NCBI GenBank assembly: GCA_945889445.1 | Contig: CAMDBX010000026.1 | Span: 1 to 45,577, forward strand | DNA: 45,577 bases | Direction: 5' to 3' | Source: Rhizobium sp. Q54 | GTDB lineage: Bacteria > Pseudomonadota > Alphaproteobacteria > Rhizobiales > Aestuariivirgaceae | Part shown: piece by piece, positions 34,325-42,932 of the stretch | Numbering within the stretch: position 1 is the stretch's first letter | How the letters are laid out: every line of letters starts with the position of its first letter | Translations under genes and position numbers: made by a program | Notes under the pieces: generated by a model | Databases searched by the model: none | Seen by the model: only the letters and a program-made list of their open reading frames with translations | Told to the model about the DNA's origin: nothing

Positions 34325-35137
34325 ATGAACAGGATGCGGCTCATTCTCCTTGCGGCGGCCATTTTCGCCGCGGTGCTGGCGGCCTACCTGGCAACGGGGT
34401 TGATGCGCCAGCGGCCAGCCCCGTCGGCGCCACCGGTGGTGCAAAAACCAGCAACCGTCGACGTGCTGGTGGCGGCGCGCAACGTGGCAACCGGCGAGCA
34501 GTTGGGGAACCTTGGCGTGCAGTGGCGGCCCTGGCCGGCCGAGAGCGTTGCGCCGGAAATGATCACCCGGGAGGAGATGCCGGACGGGGTCGAAACCATG
34601 CAGGGTGCCCGTGCCCGGTCCGCCTTTCTGGTCGGCGAGCCGATCGTCGATGCGAGGATCGTCCGCCCCGGCGAAGCCGGCTTTCTGAGCTCCATTCTGC
34701 GAGATGGCATGCGGGCGGTTGCCATTCCCGTCACCGAACTTTCCTCGGTGAGCGGCTTCGTCCTGCCCAATGACCGGGTGGACGTGATTGCCAGCAACAG
34801 TACCTCTGTCGACGCACTCGGCAACAAGGTGTTCAGGAGCGATGTGGCGTTGAGCAATGTCAAGGTGCTGGCCATCAACCAGACCCTTGGCTCCGGCGTT
34901 GGCGAGGCGTCCATCCCGGATTCGCGCACCGCTGTGCTTGAACTTGACCCACGGCAGGCGGCGGTCATTTCAAGGATCCTTGCCTCCGGCCAGATCTCGC
35001 TGGCCCTGCGCTCGCTCAGTGATATCGGCAATGGCAAGCCCGAGCTTGCCGATGCTTTCCGAAACCCGACCCGCGCCACGCCCGGGCCGTTGATCATCCG
35101 CTATGGCCTCGAGCGCCAGCTCATGCCGGGCCAGTGA
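34325..35137 (+). CDS. cpaB: Flp pilus assembly protein CpaB
   Basis: 270 aa from ATG 34325, with AGGAAC at a 6-nt spacer. An N-terminal membrane anchor (LILLAAAIFAAVLAAYLATG) is followed by a SAF domain (VDVLVAARNVATGEQLG) and the CpaB/RcpC region (VAIPVTELSSVSGFVLPNDRVDVIA). It acts in the periplasm around the secretin. The frame is intact. The cpaC start lies 12 bp after the stop. Confidence 0.92.
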   Translation: MNRMRLILLAAAIFAAVLAAYLATGLMRQRPAPSAPPVVQKPATVDVLVAARNVATGEQLGNLGVQWRPWPAESVAPEMITREEMPDGVETMQGARARSAFLVGEPIVDARIVRPGEAGFLSSILRDGMRAVAIPVTELSSVSGFVLPNDRVDVIASNSTSVDALGNKVFRSDVALSNVKVLAINQTLGSGVGEASIPDSRTAVLELDPRQAAVISRILASGQISLALRSLSDIGNGKPELADAFRNPTRATPGPLIIRYGLERQLMPGQ

Positions 35138-35148
35138 GGAACGAAGTC

Positions 35149-36579
35149 ATGCGCATGCCAAGCCCCTCTTTGTCCCACCTGACCCGCAGCCTGATCGCGT
35201 TGTTGGCCATTGCACTTCTGGGCGGTGCCCCTCTCATGCCGCCCGCCGTGCAGGCCTCGGAAACGGAAACCATCGACCTCAGCAGTTCGCAGCAGGCGGG
35301 ACGCATGCTCCGTCTCGGCCTGCAGAAGAGTGCGGTGCTGAAGCTTCCCGCCGTGGTGAAGGACGTGATCGTCGGCAATCCCGGCATGGTGGATGTGGTG
35401 CTCAAGAACCGCAACACGGCCTATCTCTTCGCGCGCGCCGCCGGACAGACAAACATCTTCTTCCTCGATGCCGCCGGCCAGCAGATCCTGCAGCTCGACG
35501 TCGAGGTGACACTCGACACCAAGGCGCTGAAGGCGCTGCTGGACCGCGCGATACCTGGAAACTCGATCCAGCTTGACAGCACCGGATCGAACGTCGTGCT
35601 CAAGGGCACGGTGGCAGATGCCCAGCAGGGCAAGACAGCCGAGGACCTGGCCACGCGCTTCATGTCGACCTATAGCGAAGGTGCATCCGTCCTCAACCTG
35701 CTCAAGGTGTCCGAGGGCAACCAGGTGATGCTGAAGGTGCGCGTGGTTGAACTCAAGCGCTCGATTCTCAAGTGGCTGGGCATCAGCCTCGCGGGCGAGA
35801 TCACGGCGGGCACGTTCAACTTCGAATTCCTGAACTCGACAGCACCGATCAACCTGCCGCACACCTTCAATGGCATCGCCTCCTTCCCGGGGCCGCCGCT
35901 CGACATCTCCGCCCAAATCCGCGCACTCGAAGAAAACGGCCTTGCGACGATTCTGGCGGAGCCCACGCTGACCGCGGTTTCAGGTGCACCTGCCCGCTTC
36001 CGCGCCGGCGGCGAATATCCCTATCAGAATTGCGACATCCAGAACCAGAACACGGACAACCAGTTCCTGGACTGCACCGTCGAGTTCCGGGACTACGGCA
36101 TCACCCTCGATTTCACGCCGACGGTGCTCTCGGAGGGTCGTATCGCCCTCAACATCTTCACCGAGGTGAGCGATCTCGCCCCCAATCCCTATGGCGACGC
36201 GCCGCTGATCGACACCCGCAATGCGCAGACTTCGATCGAACTGCCCACCGGCGGCTCCATGATGCTGGCGGGCCTCATCAAGAACATCTCGTCGCAGAAG
36301 ATGGAAAATACACCGGGCCTGCGGTCTCTGCCCGTCCTCGGTGCGCTGTTTTCCAGCCAGGAGTTTGAACGCAAGCAAAGCGAACTGGTGGTGATCGTGA
36401 CGCCTTACATCGTCAGTCCCACCGAAGAAAAGAAGCTCGCGACACCCATTGACAGGTTCAACAACGCCACTGACCTGCAGCAGTTCTTCCTCGGCCGCAT
36501 GAACAGGGTCTATGGCCTGCCCGGCAGCGAGGATGGAGCCGGCACCTACAATGGCCAGGTTGGCCACATCATCGAATGA
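35149..36579 (+). CDS. cpaC: outer-membrane secretin CpaC (RcpA)
   Basis: 476 aa from ATG 35149, with AGGAA at a 7-nt spacer; a GTG at 35134 would overlap cpaB. A signal peptide ends near MPPAVQA-SE. Next are the pilus N-domain (KLPAVVKDVIVGNPGMVDV), a BON-like region, and the secretin core with LEENGLATILAEPTLTAVSG, GGEYPYQ and SMMLAGLIKN. It forms the multimeric outer-membrane channel through which the Flp pilus passes. The frame is intact; the stop is 20 bp from the cpaD start. Confidence 0.94.
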   Translation: MRMPSPSLSHLTRSLIALLAIALLGGAPLMPPAVQASETETIDLSSSQQAGRMLRLGLQKSAVLKLPAVVKDVIVGNPGMVDVVLKNRNTAYLFARAAGQTNIFFLDAAGQQILQLDVEVTLDTKALKALLDRAIPGNSIQLDSTGSNVVLKGTVADAQQGKTAEDLATRFMSTYSEGASVLNLLKVSEGNQVMLKVRVVELKRSILKWLGISLAGEITAGTFNFEFLNSTAPINLPHTFNGIASFPGPPLDISAQIRALEENGLATILAEPTLTAVSGAPARFRAGGEYPYQNCDIQNQNTDNQFLDCTVEFRDYGITLDFTPTVLSEGRIALNIFTEVSDLAPNPYGDAPLIDTRNAQTSIELPTGGSMMLAGLIKNISSQKMENTPGLRSLPVLGALFSSQEFERKQSELVVIVTPYIVSPTEEKKLATPIDRFNNATDLQQFFLGRMNRVYGLPGSEDGAGTYNGQVGHIIE

Positions 36580-36599
36580 GAGTTGCAGCAGGATTGACC

Positions 36600-37262
36600 A
36601 TGTACATGCCGATGTTCCGTTCCCTTCGCATCACCGCTTCAGCGAGCCTGCTGGCCGCAGCAACGCTGCTTGCCGGTTGCTCAACCGAGCTTGCCAGCTT
36701 CGATGACACTTATGTTCCAGCCAGCGTGGAGGAGAACTTCCCGATCACCGTCGTGGAGCGCCCGGTGAAGCTGACGGTGAAGGCCACGGCAGGGGGGATT
36801 CCATCCGGCGAGGTGAACGAGGTGATCCGCTTCGGCAAGAAGGCGGCAGCAATGGCCTCCACCCCTGTCACGGTGGGATATCCATCGCGCAGCAAGGCGG
36901 CGCGGCAGGCTGCCAACCAGGCAGCGGGACTCCTCGTCCAACAGGGTGTTGCTCGGCAATCCATCATCATTTCTCCGGTCGGAGGGGCAGGCCATGCCGT
37001 AACCCTCACCTTCGCGGCAAAGGTGGCGGAAACGAAGCCCTGCGGAGACTGGTCGGAGAACCTGCGCGCCAACCAGTTCAACGAGTCAGGCACGGCCTTC
37101 GGCTGCGCCGTCCAGCAGAACTTTGCGGCGATGGTCACAAATCCAGAGGACTTTGAGACACCACGCCGCCAGACGCCGACCCAAAGCGCGACGCAGAACC
37201 CCACGCTTGAGAGGTACAACAACGGTACGTGGACAACTCCCACCTCAGATTCGAGCTTCTAG
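36600..37262 (+). CDS. cpaD: CpaD-like pilus lipoprotein
   Basis: 220 aa from ATG 36600 (AGGA at 7 nt); an ATG at 36576 overlaps the cpaC stop. The lipobox LLAGC (Cys about residue 28) marks lipid attachment after a signal peptide. The central part (GVARQSIIISPVGGAG, CGDWSENL, AFGCAVQQNFAAMVTNPEDF) is the CpaD signature. CpaD is an outer-membrane lipoprotein, probably a pilotin-like partner of the CpaC secretin. Confidence 0.92.
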   Translation: MYMPMFRSLRITASASLLAAATLLAGCSTELASFDDTYVPASVEENFPITVVERPVKLTVKATAGGIPSGEVNEVIRFGKKAAAMASTPVTVGYPSRSKAARQAANQAAGLLVQQGVARQSIIISPVGGAGHAVTLTFAAKVAETKPCGDWSENLRANQFNESGTAFGCAVQQNFAAMVTNPEDFETPRRQTPTQSATQNPTLERYNNGTWTTPTSDSSF

Positions 37263-37270
37263 GAAGACCG

Positions 37271-37330
37271 ATGGCCAACATCTTCAGCCAAGTGGTGCGC
37301 GAGCAGACGTTGCAGGGGCAACGGCCATGA
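37271..37330 (+). other. 19-codon reading frame before cpaE, possible detached cpaE N-terminus
   Basis: ATG 37271 has AGGAAG at a 4-nt spacer, the best ribosome site in the area, and encodes MANIFSQVVREQTLQGQRP, then TGA overlapping the cpaE ATG (ATGA). Either it is a coupled leader peptide or, if one base is missing near 37325, it is the true CpaE N-terminus. Confidence 0.45.
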
Positions 37331-38544
37331 CCCCCGTCGCGCTGGTGCCGCGCATCAACATCCAGGCCTTTTTCGAATCACCCCAGACGGTTGAGGCCAT
37401 CCAGACTGCCTTCGCCGACCGGCGCATGGCGCGTGCCCATGGCACGACGATGGCAGGCGGCATTCCGGCCGCCATCCGACTGTTTCAAACCCAGTCGACA
37501 CCCAACCTGCTTCTCGTTGAATCGACCGGGCCACGCGAGGCGCTGCTTGCCAACCTCGCCTCTCTCGCCGAGGTCTGCCAGCCGGATACCAAGGTCGTGG
37601 TCATCGGGCACGTGAATGACGTGATCCTGTATCGCGACCTGATCCGTCAGGGTGTCAGTGAGTACATCGTGGCACCGGTGCAGCCATTGCAGATCGTCGA
37701 GACCATCGCTGCGCTCTATCGCAGCGAGAAGGCGGCGCCGATTGGTCGTGTCATTGCCTTCATGGGTGCAAAGGGTGGCTGCGGGTCGAGCACTATTTGC
37801 CACAACTGCGCCTGGGACCTTGCCCGCAATGCGGGCGTCGAGACCACCATCATCGATCTTGACCTGGCCTTCGGTACGGCAGCGCTCGACTTCAACCTCG
37901 ACGCGTCCGGCGGAATCATGGAGGCGATCGCACAGCCGGAGCGCGTTGATTCCCTGCTGCTCGACCGTTTGCTGGTGAGGCTTGGCGACAAGCTCAATCT
38001 GCTGGGCGGACCTGGCGGCGTGGACAAGGACTTCACCATTGAGGCTCACGCCGTCGAGACCATTCTTACCGCCATGCGGGTCAGCGTGCCCACGATCGTG
38101 GTGGACTTGCCGAACCTGTGGGCTCCGTGGGTTCGCTTCACCCTGTTGCATGCCGATCAGATCGTGCTCACCGCAGAACCGGAACTTGCCAGCCTGCGCA
38201 ATGCCAAGGCACTGGTGGATATGTTGAAAGTCGCACGCCCCAATGATCCTCCGCCCACTCTGGTGCTCAACCAGGTGGGGGTGCCCAAGCGGCCGGAGAT
38301 TGCCGCGGCTGATTTCCGCAAGGCAATCGGAACCGAGGTGGCTGTGACGATTCCGTTCGATCCGGCCAGTTTCGGCGCGGCCCTCAACAATGGACGCATG
38401 GTGCTCGACATGACGCCGCGCAGCAAGGCAGCGGAGGCCATGCGCAAGCTGGCGCGCGATCTGGCTGGTGACAAACCCGGCACTTCCGTGGTGGCGAGCG
38501 GCCAGTCAATTCTCAAGAAGATCTTGGGTCGAGGTAAGATGTGA
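37327..38544 (+). CDS. cpaE: CpaE-like ATPase (MinD/ParA superfamily, TadZ-type)
   Basis: 405 aa from ATG 37327 in this reading. A receiver-like N-terminal domain (VVVIGHVNDVILYRDLIRQG; VSEYIVAPV) precedes the ATPase domain with deviant Walker A KGGCGSST (about residue 152), TIIDLDLAFG and VVDLPN. CpaE/TadZ localises the pilus machine, often to a cell pole. The N-terminus may be longer by about 19 residues (see 37271). The stop TGA overlaps the cpaF ATG (TGATG), so coupling is expected. Confidence 0.88.
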   Translation: MTPVALVPRINIQAFFESPQTVEAIQTAFADRRMARAHGTTMAGGIPAAIRLFQTQSTPNLLLVESTGPREALLANLASLAEVCQPDTKVVVIGHVNDVILYRDLIRQGVSEYIVAPVQPLQIVETIAALYRSEKAAPIGRVIAFMGAKGGCGSSTICHNCAWDLARNAGVETTIIDLDLAFGTAALDFNLDASGGIMEAIAQPERVDSLLLDRLLVRLGDKLNLLGGPGGVDKDFTIEAHAVETILTAMRVSVPTIVVDLPNLWAPWVRFTLLHADQIVLTAEPELASLRNAKALVDMLKVARPNDPPPTLVLNQVGVPKRPEIAAADFRKAIGTEVAVTIPFDPASFGAALNNGRMVLDMTPRSKAAEAMRKLARDLAGDKPGTSVVASGQSILKKILGRGKM

Positions 38545-40027
38545 TGTTTGGAAAGCGCTCCGGGGACAGCCCGTCGAAGGATGTCCTGGCTCCGACTCAA
38601 CTGGGCCGCAGCGATGCAGGTGCCAACCAGGGCCGGCAGGTCTCTCGGCCGGCGCTGCTTCCCAGCGTGGCTCCCTTGCCAATCCTGGTGGTTATCAGGG
38701 GGCTGCCGGAGCGCGACTGGACGGCAGCCAGGCTGCGCGGCGCTCTGAAAGCTATTACGACATCAAGAGCACCATCTTCAACGCTCTGATTGATGCCATC
38801 GACCTGACCCAGCTCTCGCAGATCGACCGCGATGCAGCGCGTGAGGAGATCCGCGATATCGTGAGCGAGATCATCACCCTCAAGGATGTGGTGATGTCGG
38901 TCTCCGAGCAGGAGGAGTTGCTCGAGGACATTTGCAACGATGTGCTGGGTTTCGGCCCGCTGGAGCCGCTGCTGGCGCGCGACGACATCTCGGACATCAT
39001 GGTGAATGGCGCCGGCGCCACCTTCATCGAAGTCGAAGGCAAGGTGCTCAAGACCGGCGTCAGGTTCCGCGACAACTCGCAATTGCTCAACATCTGCCAG
39101 CGCATCGTCAGCCAGATCGGGCGGCGCGTCGACGAGGCGAGCCCAATCTGCGATGCGCGCCTGCTTGATGGTTCTCGCGTCAACGTGATCGCGCCACCAC
39201 TGTCGATCGACGGTCCGGCGCTCACCATCCGCAAGTTCAAGAAGGACCGGCTGAGACTTCCCGATCTCGTGCGCTTCGGCTCCATCACGCCGGAGGGCGC
39301 GGTTCTGCTGGAAATCATCGGGCGGGTACGTTGCAACGTGCTGATCTCGGGTGGCACCGGATCGGGCAAGACAACGCTTCTCAACTGCCTCACCGCCTAT
39401 ATCGAAAACGACGAACGCATCATTACCTGCGAAGACGCAGCCGAACTGCAATTGCAGCAGCCCCATGTGGTGCGCCTCGAAACACGTCCTCCCAACCTTG
39501 AAGGGGAAGGCGAGATCACCATGCGCGAGCTTGTGAAGAACTGCCTGCGCATGCGGCCAGAGCGCATCATCGTGGGCGAAGTGCGCGGGCCGGAGGCCTT
39601 CGATCTCCTGCAGGCGATGAACACCGGCCATGATGGATCCATGGGCACGCTGCACGCCAACTCGCCGCGCGAGGCGCTGTCGCGAATCGAATTGATGATC
39701 ACCATGGGTGGATTTTCGCTGCCATCCAAGACCATCAAGGAGATGGTGTGCGGCTCGATCGACGTGATCGTGCAGGCCACGCGTCTGCGTGATGGCTCCC
39801 GCCGCATCACCCACATTACCGAGGTGATCGGCCTGGAGGGCGACGTGATCATCACGCAGGACCTTCTGGTCTATGAGATCACCGGCGAGGATGCCAACGG
39901 CAAGGTGATCGGGCGCCATCGCGCGACGGGCATTGCCCGTCCGCATTTCTGGGACCGGGCGCGCTACTTCAACGAGGACCGGCGCCTTGCCGAGACGCTC
40001 GAGATGGCCGACAGGCGAGACGAATAG
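38544..40027 (+). CDS. cpaF: CpaF (TadA) pilus assembly ATPase, N-terminal frame break
   Basis: The ATG at 38544 has GAGGTAAG upstream and overlaps the cpaE stop. It reads MFGKRSGDSPSKDVLAPTQL..., a typical CpaF linker start, but this frame ends at 38789. The catalytic part lies in the -1 frame: SESYYDIKSTIFNALIDAIDL, the GSPII core with Walker A SGGTGSGKTT, Walker B region MRPERIIVGEVRGPEA, and His box HDGSMGTLHANSPREAL. Both frames agree around 38660-38690 (SVAPL/LANPGGYQGAAG), so one base is missing there. The restored protein would be about 495 aa. No internal start precedes the catalytic domain, so a real break would silence the motor. Confidence 0.85.
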
Positions 40028-40038
40028 AGTGGCACGCG

Positions 40039-41049
40039 ATGTTCGGCCTTGACGCGCAGCAACTGATCTTCCTCCTTCTGGTCGCAATGGCGACCGGCGG
40101 AGCGGTGTTGGCGCTCGCCCTGCCGTTCATGGGGTCATCGGGCGTTGAGGCGCGAGTCAGGACGATCGCCGGGGCGAGGAAGTCGACCGAGCCCAAGAGG
40201 CAGTCGGCGGTCAGCCGCTTGCTGGACGGCCAGAAGGACAACCGGCGGCGGCAGGTTCAGGAATCCCTCAAGCAGATTGAGGAGCGGGCCAGGCAGCAAA
40301 AGCGTGGCGTGCCGCTCAGGCTGCTCATCAACCGCTCTGGAATCGACATCTCGGTGCGTAAATTCTGGGTGATCTCGGCCGCGGTTGGGCTTGCCTTGGC
40401 CCTGCTGCCCGCGCTGCTCGGCTTTCCATGGTTCGTTAGTGTAATGGGTGCCGTCATTGGCGCTGTCGGCCTGCCACGCTGGTTCTTGTCGTCACTGGCC
40501 AAGCGGCGCCAGAAGGCCTTCCTGGAGGATCTCGCCGATTCAGTGGACGTCATGGTCCGGGGCCTCAAAGCTGGTCTTCCCTTGTCTGATGCCATGCGGC
40601 TGATCGCTACCGAGGCTAGCCCACCTGTCGGTCCGGAGTTCATGCAGGTCGTGGAGGGTCAACGCCTCGGCATCACCATCGATCAGGGCGTGGAGCGCAT
40701 GTTCGAGCGCATTCCACTGCCCGAAGTGAGCTTTCTCGGGATCGTCATCAGCATTCAGTCGAAGTCGGGTGGCAACCTGTCGGAGGCGCTCAACAACCTG
40801 TCGAAGGTGCTGCGCGACCGCAAGAAGCTGAAAGGCAAGGTTCGTTCCATGTCGCAGGAAGCAAAGTCCTCCGCCGCCATCATCGGCGTTCTGCCGTTTC
40901 TGATCATCGGCGCACTCATGCTCTTGAGCCCGGATTACCTGACGCCGCTGCTGTCGACCTCCACTGGCCACATGATTCTCATCGGTTGCGGTGTCTGGAT
41001 GCTGTTGGGCATTCTCATCATGCGCAAGATGATCAGCTTCGACGTTTGA
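40039..41049 (+). CDS. tadB: TadB, inner-membrane pilus platform protein
   Basis: 336 aa. The GSPII_F domain is at the C-terminal half (LEDLADSVDVMVRGLKAGLPLSDAMRLI, VERMFERIPLPEVSFLGIVI), with membrane helices at about 1-30, 110-150 and the end. It works with TadC and the CpaF motor to add pilin. It starts 11 bp after cpaF. Confidence 0.93.
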   Translation: MFGLDAQQLIFLLLVAMATGGAVLALALPFMGSSGVEARVRTIAGARKSTEPKRQSAVSRLLDGQKDNRRRQVQESLKQIEERARQQKRGVPLRLLINRSGIDISVRKFWVISAAVGLALALLPALLGFPWFVSVMGAVIGAVGLPRWFLSSLAKRRQKAFLEDLADSVDVMVRGLKAGLPLSDAMRLIATEASPPVGPEFMQVVEGQRLGITIDQGVERMFERIPLPEVSFLGIVISIQSKSGGNLSEALNNLSKVLRDRKKLKGKVRSMSQEAKSSAAIIGVLPFLIIGALMLLSPDYLTPLLSTSTGHMILIGCGVWMLLGILIMRKMISFDV

Positions 41050-41065
41050 GCGGGGGAGCTTCAAC

Positions 41066-42028
41066 GTGCTGCAAATCGTTTCGGATCTGATGAGGCCCGA
41101 GACGCTGGTGACGCTGCTCTTTGCGCTCGCCGCCTTTGCGGCTGTGCTGAGTGCGACCGCGCCGTTGCTGCAGGACGACCCGCTCAAGGAGCGGATGAGG
41201 CTGGTGAGCTTGGAGCGCGATAAGATGCGCGCCGAGCGACAGAAGGAGATGGGTCAGGGCAAGCTCCGGGATGGCCGCAATGGTGGCGTGGCCCGGCGCA
41301 TGGTCGACCTTCTGAGCTTGCGGAAGGTATTCGAGGCCGAGTCTTCGCGCGAACTTCTGCGCCAGGCGGGATTGCGCCACGAGCGCCACCTCATCCTCTA
41401 TCTTGCGTCGCGCGTCGTGGCGCCCATTGGCCTCGGGCTCTTCGCCTTCGTTTATATCTCGACGATATATGACACGCTGCCTCCCCAGATGCGCATCGCT
41501 GCCGCCGCCATTGGCATGGTGATCGGCAATTATCTTCCCTTCGTGATGCTACGTAACCTCATTTCCAGGCGGCAGACGTCGATCCGCCGTGCATGGCCCG
41601 ACTCGCTCGACCTCATGCTCATCTGCGTCGAGTCCGGCATGGCAATCGAGCCCGCGATGCAACGCGTGTCGCGCGAGATCGGGACGATGTCCGTGCCGCT
41701 CGCGGAGGAACTGGCGTTGACGGTGGCCGAGCTGTCATTCCTGCCGGACCGACGCAAGGCGTTCGAGAACCTGGGCAAGCGCACCGGCATGCCGCAGGTG
41801 AAGTCGGTGGTGACGAGCCTCATCCAGTCGGAGCGTTACGGCACGCCGCTTGGCACCGCGCTGCGCGTGCTGGCCCAGGAAAATCGAGACATGCGCATCG
41901 CCGAGGCAGAACGCAAGGCGGCAGCGCTGCCGCCCCGCCTCACCGTTCCGATGATGCTGTTCTTCATGCCGGTGATCTTCGTCGTGATCCTGGGACCCGT
42001 GGTCATGACCATCTCGAAGTTCTTCTAG
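41066..42028 (+). CDS. tadC: TadC, inner-membrane pilus platform protein
   Basis: 320 aa from GTG 41066, with GGAG at an 8-nt spacer. A second GSPII_F-type protein: WPDSLDLMLICVESGMAIEPAMQRVSREI and MRIAEAERKAAALPPRLTVPMMLFFMPVIF, with terminal membrane helices. Last plus-strand gene of the operon; the stop is 14 bp from the convergent TPR gene. Confidence 0.93.
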   Translation: MLQIVSDLMRPETLVTLLFALAAFAAVLSATAPLLQDDPLKERMRLVSLERDKMRAERQKEMGQGKLRDGRNGGVARRMVDLLSLRKVFEAESSRELLRQAGLRHERHLILYLASRVVAPIGLGLFAFVYISTIYDTLPPQMRIAAAAIGMVIGNYLPFVMLRNLISRRQTSIRRAWPDSLDLMLICVESGMAIEPAMQRVSREIGTMSVPLAEELALTVAELSFLPDRRKAFENLGKRTGMPQVKSVVTSLIQSERYGTPLGTALRVLAQENRDMRIAEAERKAAALPPRLTVPMMLFFMPVIFVVILGPVVMTISKFF

Positions 42029-42042
42029 GGAATTGGCCCGGC

Positions 42043-42825
42043 TCAGCCCTGGCTGCTGGTGTCGCTGATCTGCTGCCAGATGTTGGGCTGCGACAGCATC
42101 TTCTTGAGATAGGCCATGTTCTCCTGCACCTTCTCGGGAGGAAGGTCCTGCTGGGCCAGCTTGGCGGCCTCATCGAAGCGCCCCTGCAAGCCGACGACGA
42201 GCGCCAGGTTCTGGCGGATGCGCGGTTCGCTCCTGGAGCGGGGCAATGCATCGGCGGTCCGGAGTTCCGCCTCGGCCTGCTTGAGATTTCCCTCAAGGGC
42301 GTAGGACATGGCAAGATTGTTCATGACTGCGAGGTTCTGCGGGTCAGCCGCCAGCGCTTTCGCATATTGCTCGCGCGCCTTTGGGTAGAGCCCCTTCTGG
42401 TCATAGGCGCTGCCCAGTGCCGACATTACGCGCCAGTCGCTGTCGCCCTTCTTCTCTGCACTCTCGAGAAGGGGGATGGCCTGATCGGGCTTCCCGGCCA
42501 TCATCAGCTTGCGGCCATAGAGACCAGCCAGCTTGGCATTGTCGGGGTCAGTCTCCACGAGTTTCTGGTAGACGCCCAGCGCCTCGTTCTTCTGGCCAAG
42601 GCTTTCGAGGCCGTTGGCATAGGCAAGTCCCTTGTTCACGTCCTTCGGGCTGGCCCGCCACTTTTCACCGAGCTCGGCCAACGCCTCGTAGGATGCGGGT
42701 GTGGTCGAGGCAGTGGCAAGATTGCTGGCACCAGTGATTTGCGCAGTCGTCTTGCTGCAGCCCGTCAGGATCACGGCGGAAGCCAGCAGGAAAAAAATGG
42801 CTGGGCGGGACACGGCCCTTGGCAT
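42043..42825 (-). CDS. tadD: TadD-like TPR lipoprotein
   Basis: 260 aa from ATG 42825, with GGAG at an 8-nt spacer. A lipobox AVILTGC (Cys about residue 23) and at least four tetratricopeptide repeats (VYQKLVETDPDNAKLAGLYG; YAKALAADPQNLAVMNNLAM) fit TadD, which helps secretin assembly. It is convergent on tadC instead of following it in the same operon, the usual arrangement. Confidence 0.85.
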   Translation of the reverse strand: MPRAVSRPAIFFLLASAVILTGCSKTTAQITGASNLATASTTPASYEALAELGEKWRASPKDVNKGLAYANGLESLGQKNEALGVYQKLVETDPDNAKLAGLYGRKLMMAGKPDQAIPLLESAEKKGDSDWRVMSALGSAYDQKGLYPKAREQYAKALAADPQNLAVMNNLAMSYALEGNLKQAEAELRTADALPRSRSEPRIRQNLALVVGLQGRFDEAAKLAQQDLPPEKVQENMAYLKKMLSQPNIWQQISDTSSQG

Positions 42826-42932
42826 GACGAAACTCCAGTCCGGTTTATTCGGCTACCTTGGCGCGCAACGGTCAATATTTGATTAACCATAAAGGTGTTT
42901 CGCGATAAGGAAGGCGAAACCCGGAGCCCGAC

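Noticed and set aside
38597-40087. 496-codon minus-strand open frame opposite cpaF
   Set aside because: Composition is that of a reverse-strand shadow; the CpaF ATPase motifs on plus are unambiguous.
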